DNA from: Dialister sp. UBA734
Lineage (GTDB): Bacteria > Bacillota > Negativicutes > Veillonellales > Dialisteraceae
Direction: 5' to 3'
Assembly: GCA_002297935.1 (NCBI GenBank)
Contig: DBLC01000172.1
Coordinates: 18,353 to 29,146 of the forward strand
DNA: 10,794 nt
Under the pieces are notes generated by a model. It did no database searches and was not told where the DNA came from. It was given only the letters and a program-made list of their open reading frames with translations. The number at the start of each line of letters is the position of its first letter. Position 1 is the stretch's first letter. The position numbers were made by a program, and so were the translations under genes. Positions 6,381-10,794 of this stretch are shown piece by piece.

Positions 6381-7091
6381 ATGAATCAAAACAGTGCTGC
6401 TTTTCGTGCCTTACAAGAGGCCTTCCCTGTGACCATTCCTATATTTGCTGGATTCTGGTTCGTTGCGTTTGCTTACGGGCTCTACATGCACACCTTAGGA
6501 TTTCCATTTTATTATCCCATGGCCATGGCTATGATCATTTTTGGCGGTTCTTTGGAATTCATCACCGTATCTCTGCTTCTCTCCCCTTTTGCGCCGTGGC
6601 AAACATTTTTGATTGCCTTCACCGTGCAGGCCAGACATCTTTTCTACGGCATTACGATGCTAGAGAAATACCGCGGCATGGGTTGGAAAAAGCCGATTAT
6701 GATTTTTATGATGTGTGATGAAACCTTCGCGCTGAATTACACCGCTTCCATTCCTTACAACATTGACAAAGGATGGTACTATTTCTGGGTTTCTTTTCTC
6801 GATTATTTCTACTGGGTATCCGGTGCCGCCCTGGGTGGTCTGTTAGGTTCTCTGCTCACTTTCAACACCAAAGGCCTCAGCTTTGTGATGACCACCCTCT
6901 TCCTTGTCATTTTCCTGGAACAATGGCTAAAAGAAGGAAAACACTATACCGCTCTGATTGGTCTTGTCTGCTCTCTCATGAGTCTTTATCTATTTGGCAA
7001 AGAATCCTTCATTATCCCCTCCATGGTAGGCATGCTGCTTATTATAACGGTGTTCAGAAAGCCCATTGAAAAGGCAGGTGGTTTCTTATGA
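6381..7091 (+). CDS. azlC: AzlC family branched-chain amino acid exporter, large subunit
   Basis: Large subunit of the AzlC/AzlD-type exporter (family members include B. subtilis AzlC, C. glutamicum BrnF and E. coli YgaZ), which moves branched-chain amino acids or analogues out of the cell. The 236-residue protein is almost entirely membrane helices. Family hallmarks visible are GGSLEF (55-60), QARHLFYG (83-90, usually LRHxLYG), CDETFAL (112-118) and GLSFVMTTLFLVIFLEQW (165-182). Helices cover roughly 18-38, 45-68, 72-92, 133-158, 164-182, 188-206 and 208-225. AGAGGAG at 6369-6375 sets the start 5 nt later. The stop overlaps the azlD start (ATGA at 7088-7091), so the two are translationally coupled. 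The actual substrate cannot be read from sequence. Confidence 0.93.
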   Translation: MNQNSAAFRALQEAFPVTIPIFAGFWFVAFAYGLYMHTLGFPFYYPMAMAMIIFGGSLEFITVSLLLSPFAPWQTFLIAFTVQARHLFYGITMLEKYRGMGWKKPIMIFMMCDETFALNYTASIPYNIDKGWYYFWVSFLDYFYWVSGAALGGLLGSLLTFNTKGLSFVMTTLFLVIFLEQWLKEGKHYTALIGLVCSLMSLYLFGKESFIIPSMVGMLLIITVFRKPIEKAGGFL

Positions 7092-7423
7092 CAGATATGC
7101 CATTCTACCAGCAAGCACTGACCATTCTCATCTGTGCCATCGCCACGATGATCACTCGCTTTCTTCCCTTCTTGTGTTTCAAGCCTGGCAGTGATTTGCC
7201 ACCCTATGTGAAATATTTAGGAAAAGCGCTGCCATCCGCTGTGTTTGCACTCCTGGTAGTCTATTGTTTAAAAGATGTGTCCTTCACAGAAGGAACCCAT
7301 GGCATCCCAGAAATCATTGCCATTCTCCTCACCACCGCCGTCCATGTATGGAAACGACAAATGCTGTTCTCCATGGCACTGGGCACGGTAAGTTATATGG
7401 TGCTGGTGCAATGCTTTTTCTAA
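7088..7423 (+). CDS. azlD: AzlD family branched-chain amino acid exporter, small subunit
   Basis: Small membrane partner of AzlC. The 111-residue protein has three to four helices (about 8-28, 45-63, 72-87, 91-110), with the typical YLGKALPSAV (43-52) and VHVWKRQMLFSMALGTVSYM (85-104; family form is HxWKRNxLLSI..GT..YM). TRFLPF (23-28) is also usual. It overlaps azlC by 4 bp without its own strong ribosome site, which fits coupled translation of a 1:1 pair. No separate terminator follows before the palindrome at 7466-7680. Confidence 0.92.
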   Translation: MTDMPFYQQALTILICAIATMITRFLPFLCFKPGSDLPPYVKYLGKALPSAVFALLVVYCLKDVSFTEGTHGIPEIIAILLTTAVHVWKRQMLFSMALGTVSYMVLVQCFF

Positions 7424-7465
7424 TAAAAAATATCAGCATAACATGATTTGAAAATATCGCTATCT

Positions 7466-7680
7466 AAAAAAGGGTAGCCCTTCGGGCAGGTTATACTCTA
7501 TACATACTGTTTCTTAACAAAGCAAAACTACGAATAGCGTAAAGGTTAAAAAGGGTTATAAAAGGTTATACACGAACGGTACGTGCATAACCCTTTATAA
7601 CCCTTTCACTATTTGTATTCTTGCTTTGTTAGAAAACGGGAATCATAGAATATAACCCGCCCACAGGGCTAACCTTTTTT
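7466..7680. mobile_element. 215-bp imperfect palindrome, candidate MITE or double terminator
   Basis: The left end (AAAAAAGGGTAGCCC, 7466-7480) is the near-complement of the right end (GGGCTAACCTTTTTT, 7666-7680). Complementarity continues inward for about 100 nt per arm at roughly 80% identity by eye, including AACAAAGCAA (7517-7526) against TTGCTTTGTT (7621-7630) and nested GGGTTAT/ATAACCC units, to a centre near 7571-7585 (CACG...CGTG). Each end carries its own mini-hairpin GCCC-NNN-GGGC (TTC or ACA loop). A TA dinucleotide abuts both ends. No ORF lies inside. It lies between the convergent azlD and MFS genes and could terminate both. The structure is directly visible; a transposon origin is inference. 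Confidence 0.6.
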
Positions 7681-7713
7681 ATATTCAAAGATTTTACACC
7701 GCTACCATCATTC

Positions 7714-8925
7714 CTAATTTCTGATTTTCAAAAATATCATTCCTGCCGCCAAAATTTGTATGGTCGCAGAAATCATGAAAACCGGTGCCATTTCTCCAAA
7801 CATGGTCGCAATGCCGCCCCCTAAGAGCGGACCCATGCAGTTGCCAATATTCATGGCTGCTGCATTGATACCAAAAGCACTGCCTCGTTCTTCGGGACGA
7901 ATGACTTCTGGAATCGCCCCAGCAATGGATGTCATACCGCCGGTAGTGAAAAATCCGAAACCAAATTGGCCCAAACCGAAAAGAACAACAGTAGGAGCCA
8001 AGTATTGCAAGCCAGAAAAAATACCGGCTCCTAAAAAGGAAAGCATCATGGCCGTATAGAAGCCTTTCTTTTCTCCAAAGCGTCCCCAGAACGGGCCTGC
8101 CATGATGCCAGCGATTCCTGCTGCACCACAAATCAACCCCGATTCCAATACCGCATCCCCTTTGCCGCTGGTGAGTTCCATCACATGAACCGCAATCAAA
8201 GGATTGATAATAAGCATGGCGCACTGGTTGATAATCATGAGACCAATGAGATTCATGAATTTTCTATTATGGGAAACCTCACGAAACGAAGCGATAATCC
8301 CTTTCTTCTGTTTCTTTTTCCTTGCTGCCCTAGGCGGTTCTTTCACAAACAGAAAAACCAGTACAAAAGCGAAGAGATCAATCACGGCTGCCAATAGAAA
8401 AGGAAGCCGCAGCCCTACCATAGCACCTAAGACGCCGCCTATGAAAGGCCCCATCATGGTACCTGCACTTCTGCCGCCAAGAAGAATTCCGATGGCTGTG
8501 CCCGCATGGCTGCCAGCCACTTCCGACAGAAGAGCCTGAGAAATAGGAATAAAGCCAAAAGAAAAGCCTTGAAATAGCCGAGCTCCCAAAAGTTCCCATG
8601 GTGACTGGGCGAAGTAGGACAAGAAATAGGAAATAGACAAACAAGCCGCAGCTCGCAGAATCATTTTTCGCATGCCAAACCGATCGGCCAGCGCGCCCCA
8701 AATCGGCATCACAATGGCTCCCATGACGAACATGCCCGATACGATAACAGAATTCCAAAGAGCCACATTGTCCTCTGTGGCGCCCAGTTCCAGCAAAAAC
8801 AACGGTAAAAAAGGAAATACCAAGGTGGCACTGCCACCCACGCAAGCCGCTCCCATGGCAGACACCATAATGGTCTGCCGGGTTTCTTTATCCGATAATG
8901 TCCGAAGTGAATCCACTTGTGGCAT
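7714..8925 (-). CDS. MFS transporter, drug:H+ antiporter type
   Basis: A 403-residue major facilitator protein with about 12 membrane helices. MFS motif A is clear at GALADRFGMRKMIL (77-90, loop 2-3). GILLGGRSAGTMMGPFIGG (146-164) resembles the antiporter motif C on helix 5, pointing to proton-coupled export. A strongly basic central loop (RAARKKKQKK, 199-208) joins the two halves, and the second half repeats a motif-A-like GRFGEKKGF and a GNCMGPLLGGG motif. Helix 1 starts near residue 19, with no signal peptide. The ATG at 8925 follows AAAGGAGG (about 8 nt away). Its substrate is not predictable; related proteins export drugs or metabolites. It begins immediately downstream of the 56-bp repeat array, so its promoter or leader must lie in or beyond repeats. 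Confidence 0.92.
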   Translation of the reverse strand: MPQVDSLRTLSDKETRQTIMVSAMGAACVGGSATLVFPFLPLFLLELGATEDNVALWNSVIVSGMFVMGAIVMPIWGALADRFGMRKMILRAAACLSISYFLSYFAQSPWELLGARLFQGFSFGFIPISQALLSEVAGSHAGTAIGILLGGRSAGTMMGPFIGGVLGAMVGLRLPFLLAAVIDLFAFVLVFLFVKEPPRAARKKKQKKGIIASFREVSHNRKFMNLIGLMIINQCAMLIINPLIAVHVMELTSGKGDAVLESGLICGAAGIAGIMAGPFWGRFGEKKGFYTAMMLSFLGAGIFSGLQYLAPTVVLFGLGQFGFGFFTTGGMTSIAGAIPEVIRPEERGSAFGINAAAMNIGNCMGPLLGGGIATMFGEMAPVFMISATIQILAAGMIFLKIRN

Positions 8926-8949
8926 AGGAATATCCTCCTTTCTTATAAA

Positions 8950-9341
8950 GGTTCTGGTTCGATGATTTCGATTAGACTCTCATCGTTATAATTTCTGTAT
9001 TTAAAGGTTCTGTTGCGGTGACTTCGATTTGGCTCTCATCGTTACACTTCGTGTATTTTAGGGTTCTGTTGCGATGACTTCGATTTAACTCTCATCGTTA
9101 TGCTTCCTGCATTTTAAGGTTCTGGTTTGCTAATTTCGATTGGACTTTCATCGTTATACTTCCTGTATTTTAGGGTTCTGGTTTGCTAATTTCGATTGGA
9201 CTTTCATCGTTATACTTCCTGTATTTTAGGGTTCTGGTTCGATGATTTCGATTGGGCTCTCATCGTTACACTTCCTGTATTTTAGGGTTCTGTTGCGATG
9301 ACTTCGATTTAACTCTCATCGTTATGCTTCCTGCATTTTAA
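8950..9341. repeat. Tandem array of seven 56-bp units
   Basis: GGTTCTG recurs at 8950, 9006, 9062, 9118, 9174, 9230 and 9286, exactly 56 bp apart, with a partial eighth start at 9342. Units 3 and 7 (9062-9117 and 9286-9341) are identical, as are units 4 and 5 (9118-9173 and 9174-9229); units 1 and 6 are close relatives. Conservation covers the whole unit, so there are no spacers. On the minus strand four units (1, 3, 6, 7) contain a CGATGA...TCATCG inverted repeat; unit 2 has one mismatch in it and units 4-5 have lost it. Each unit also has TCGAA(A/G) about 17 bp before TAAAAT on the minus strand, a weak promoter-like pair. The array ends 25 bp before the MFS start codon. Confidence 0.95.
9001..9319 (-). 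other. Serial micro-ORFs in the 56-bp array, upstream of the MFS gene
   Basis: Read on the minus strand, units 7 to 3 each give AGGAAG, 7 nt, ATG, 16 more codons and TAA, followed by CG and the next ATG. The five 17-codon frames are at 9266-9319, 9210-9263, 9154-9207, 9098-9151 and 9042-9095. Peptides read MRVKSKSSQQNPKIQEV, MRAQSKSSNQNPKIQEV, MKVQSKLANQNPKIQEV, MKVQSKLANQNLKMQEA and MRVKSKSSQQNPKIHEV. The sixth (9001-9039) stops after 12 residues (MRAKSKSPQQNL) and the seventh (ATG at 8983) after 3, where the AGGAAG has also decayed. Because the units are copies of one sequence, the five frames are not independent evidence of coding; translation is unproven. Confidence 0.25.
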
Positions 9342-9642
9342 GGTTCTGCCAGCTAATTCAACGTTACAGAACCTTATGATACACATCTCATTTCCATGTT
9401 CCGCTAGTCAATTCAATGCCGCAGAACCTTATGATACACATCTTATTTCCATGTTCTGCTAGCCAAGCCATCGCTACAGAACCTTTAAATTCACGTCCCA
9501 TTTCCATGTTCCGCCTGCCAAGCCATCGCTACAGAACCTTTAAAATGTACGTCCCATCTCCATGTTCCGCTAGCCAACTCACCGCTACAGAACCTTTAAA
9601 ATGCACGTCCCATCTTTATGTTTTCCTAGCCAAACCACCGCT
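9342..9642. repeat. Tandem array of 55/56-bp hairpin units, opposite orientation
   Basis: CAGAACCTT recurs at 9367, 9422, 9477, 9532 and 9588 (periods 55, 55, 55, 56), with a degenerate end near 9643. On the minus strand the conserved block of a unit reads GTTCTGTAGC, an 8-9 nt loop, GCTAGC(A/G)GAAC, a stem of about 10 bp with one bulged G, followed by a linker of about 22 nt (ATGGAAATGGGACGT type). A sixth hairpin forms the junction: AAGGTTCTG (9340-9348) with CAGAACCTT (9367-9375). The first ~20 bp of each unit (CAGAACCTTTAAAATGCA) match the reverse complement of the 56-bp units, so the arrays share one half and differ in the other. Confidence 0.85.
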
Positions 9643-9654
9643 AGAGTATAAATC

Positions 9655-9678
9655 AAAAAGGAGCACAAAATGTGCTCC
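9655..9678 (-). terminator. Rho-independent terminator of tRNA-Glu
   Basis: Perfect 8-bp stem GGAGCACA/TGTGCTCC (9671-9678 with 9660-9667) with a 3-nt loop and a TTTTTGAT tail on the minus strand, 7 bp past the tRNA 3' end. It should separate the tRNA from the repeat arrays downstream, although readthrough is possible. Confidence 0.85.
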
Positions 9679-9684
9679 CCACTT

Positions 9685-9760
9685 TGGTGACCGGTATGGG
9701 ATTCGAACCCATACTCTCTGCGCTGAGAACGCAGCGTCTTAACCGTTTGACTAACCGGCC
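9685..9760 (-). tRNA. tRNA-Glu, anticodon CTC
   Basis: 76 nt on the minus strand with encoded CCA (9685-9687). The acceptor GGCCGGT pairs with ACCGGTC (one G-U), the anticodon stem is CTGCG/CGCAG with loop TTCTCAG (anticodon CTC at 9725-9727, reading GAG), and the T arm has TATGGGTTCGAATCCCATA. The discriminator base is A. The body resembles bacterial tRNA-Glu. A promoter and a terminator flank it closely, so it is a single-gene unit. Confidence 0.96.
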
Positions 9761-9771
9761 ATGTGAAAATA

Positions 9772-9800
9772 ATTATAAACGATAGTTTCCCAAATTTCAA
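9772..9800 (-). promoter_or_regulatory. Promoter of tRNA-Glu
   Basis: TTGAAA (-35, 9795-9800) and perfect TATAAT (-10, 9772-9777) with 17-bp spacing on the minus strand; the start point would fall near 9765, a few bases before the tRNA. Confidence 0.8.
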
Positions 9801-9876
9801 GGTTAAATTTAAGTTAGCAGCAATGATAAGGCGACTAAAAATCACTAATGACCTGTGACAGAAGATCAAAATCTAT

Positions 9877-9897
9877 CTAGTCACAAGTCACCAGTCA
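9877..9897. repeat. Heptamer tract CTAGTCA/CAAGTCA/CCAGTCA downstream of coaX
   Basis: Three 7-bp units of the TGACTRG family lie 30 bp past the coaX stop. The gap 9761-9927 otherwise holds only the tRNA promoter. No clear terminator for coaX is visible. Confidence 0.6.
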
Positions 9898-9927
9898 CCT
9901 ACTATCTACTGCTTTCTGCCCACTATA

Positions 9928-10698
9928 TTATTTCTTATTCTTTTCGTACAGAACAAGAAGTCCCTTCAGGGTCAACATCGGATCCACCACATCGATGGTC
10001 TTAGAGGACTTCGCAATCAAGGTTGCCAAACCACCGGTCGCAATAACTTTGACGTTTGGTTCCTTCAATTCCTGTTTGATTCGATTGACGATTTCATCAA
10101 TCTGTCCTACAAAGCCATAATAAATGCCTGCCTGCATAGCAGATACGGTATTTCTGCAAATCACACTCGGTGTTTTCACCAGTTCGATACGCGGCAATTT
10201 AGACGCTCTCTGGAACAGGGCTTCCATGGAAATACCAATCCCTGGTGCCACCGCACCGCCCAGGTAATTTCCTTTGCTGTCAATCACGCAGAAGGTGGTG
10301 GCGGTCCCCATATCGATCACAATGAGCGGACAATCGTATTCGGCAATAGCAGCCACCGCATTGACGATACGGTCAGCCCCCAGTTCTTTTGGATTGTCGT
10401 ATAAAATATTCAGTCCCGTTTTGATTCCCGGTCCTACCAAAATCGGCTTGGTGTGGAAATAGCGCTGAGACATGGTTTCCAAAATCGGAATGATCGGTGG
10501 CACTACAGTAGAAATGATGATATCTTCTACTTCACTAAATTCCAAGCCATTCAAACGAAACAGGGTACCCAAAAGTGCTGCATAGCCATCTGCGGTCTGC
10601 AGCGCATCAGTCGCTACGCGCCAATGCTTGATCAGCTTTCTGTCTTTATAGACACCACATACAATATTCGTATTTCCTACATCAAAAGCAAGAAGCAT
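9928..10698 (-). CDS. coaX: Type III pantothenate kinase
   Basis: Phosphorylates pantothenate, the first step of coenzyme A synthesis; type III enzymes are cytoplasmic dimers of the ASKHA fold and need a monovalent cation. The 256-residue protein has the N-terminal phosphate motif FDVGNTN (5-11, Asp6), NPKELGADR (102-110) with the predicted catalytic Asp109, DMGTATTF (129-136), GGAVAPG (147-153) and IATGGLA (219-225). Length matches the family. The start at 10698 follows GGAGGAG at about 6 nt and gives the expected MLLAFDVGNT opening; the open frame to the window edge would add 32 unrelated residues. In many Bacillota coaX follows birA, but what lies upstream is outside the window. Confidence 0.96.
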   Translation of the reverse strand: MLLAFDVGNTNIVCGVYKDRKLIKHWRVATDALQTADGYAALLGTLFRLNGLEFSEVEDIIISTVVPPIIPILETMSQRYFHTKPILVGPGIKTGLNILYDNPKELGADRIVNAVAAIAEYDCPLIVIDMGTATTFCVIDSKGNYLGGAVAPGIGISMEALFQRASKLPRIELVKTPSVICRNTVSAMQAGIYYGFVGQIDEIVNRIKQELKEPNVKVIATGGLATLIAKSSKTIDVVDPMLTLKGLLVLYEKNKK

Positions 10699-10794
10699 TC
10701 GAATCTCCTCCAATACATGGCATAGCCATAATTTGATTGATGAAAACAAGAATGAATCCGAACTGCTTCTCCAGGGAAACGCTGATTTAATCAA
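10699..10794. other. Leader upstream of coaX, window edge
   Basis: 96 bp without a recognisable gene. A small palindrome ATGGC-ATA-GCCAT (10717-10729) lies just upstream of the coaX ribosome site. On the minus strand stops occur at the very edge (TGA and TAA in two frames within the first eight bases), so an upstream gene could end here, but nothing identifies it. No convincing promoter is visible. Confidence 0.4.

Noticed and set aside
8950..9341. Promoter in every 56-bp unit (TCGAAA, 17 bp, TAAAAT on the minus strand)
   Set aside because: Only four of six -35 bases match, and a start about 7 nt later would cut into the AGGAAG site; kept only as a weak possibility.
8950..9642. CRISPR array
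   Set aside because: The whole 55-56 bp unit is conserved with no unique spacers, and no cas gene is in the window.
9342..9642. Integron attC sites in tandem
   Set aside because: No RYYYAAC/GTTRRRY core pair, no cassettes between units and no integrase.
9416..9742. 108-residue plus-strand ORF
   Set aside because: It runs through the 55-bp repeats, shifting frame at each unit, and ends in an antisense tRNA translation (GIRTHT), a well-known artefact.
9685..9760. Integration site of a genomic island at tRNA-Glu
   Set aside because: No integrase, no repeated tRNA 3' end and no cargo genes between the tRNA and the MFS gene.

Overview
The window looks like the chromosome of a low-to-moderate GC Gram-positive-lineage bacterium (Bacillota). 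The amino-acid texture of the housekeeping proteins would fit a Negativicutes member such as a Dialister- or Megasphaera-like organism, but that placement is an inference from memory, not a search. Strong AAGGAGG-type Shine-Dalgarno sites and TTGAAA/TATAAT promoters are present. No phage, plasmid, transposase, CRISPR or defence gene was found. The genes are ordinary; the unusual content is in the spaces between them.

Layout. 1-217: leader of ptsI, carrying short repeats. 227-1861 (+): ptsI, PTS enzyme I. 1862-2178: convergent intergenic region with several hairpins and heptamer repeats. 2179-4005 (-): glmS. 4006-4367: glmS promoter region, a TTGTTAG repeat tract and a hairpin. 4368-4958 (-): YIP1-family membrane protein. 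4959-5096: large hairpin built from TGACTAG heptamers. 5097-6050 (-): sppA. 6051-6380: divergent promoter region. 6381-7423 (+): azlC and azlD, overlapping by 4 bp. 7424-7713: contains a 215-bp imperfect palindrome. 7714-8925 (-): MFS drug-efflux-type transporter. 8950-9642: two adjacent tandem arrays of about 56-bp and 55-bp units, meeting at an inverted junction. 9685-9760 (-): tRNA-Glu(CTC) with its own promoter and terminator. 9928-10698 (-): coaX, type III pantothenate kinase.

How the genes relate. PtsI (sugar uptake), GlmS (entry to amino sugars), CoaX (CoA synthesis), SppA (clearing of signal peptides) and tRNA-Glu are core housekeeping functions, each apparently its own transcription unit. 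AzlC/AzlD form a two-subunit branched-chain amino acid exporter. The MFS protein is probably a proton-driven exporter. I see no multi-gene pathway here.

Most notable features. First, almost every intergenic gap carries a repeat with a 7-bp period (families CGCACTT, TGACTRG and TTGTTAG), several of them folded into long hairpins. Second, the 56-bp array directly upstream of the MFS gene contains, on the coding strand of that gene, a repeated short reading frame (AGGAAG, ATG, 17 codons, TAA, then CG before the next ATG), intact five times and decayed in the two units nearest the gene. Third, the neighbouring 55-bp array is a series of RNA-hairpin-capable units. Fourth, the 215-bp palindrome between azlD and the MFS gene resembles a non-autonomous transposable element. 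Whether any of these is a functional system is unproven; the micro-ORF array is the best candidate for something undescribed.
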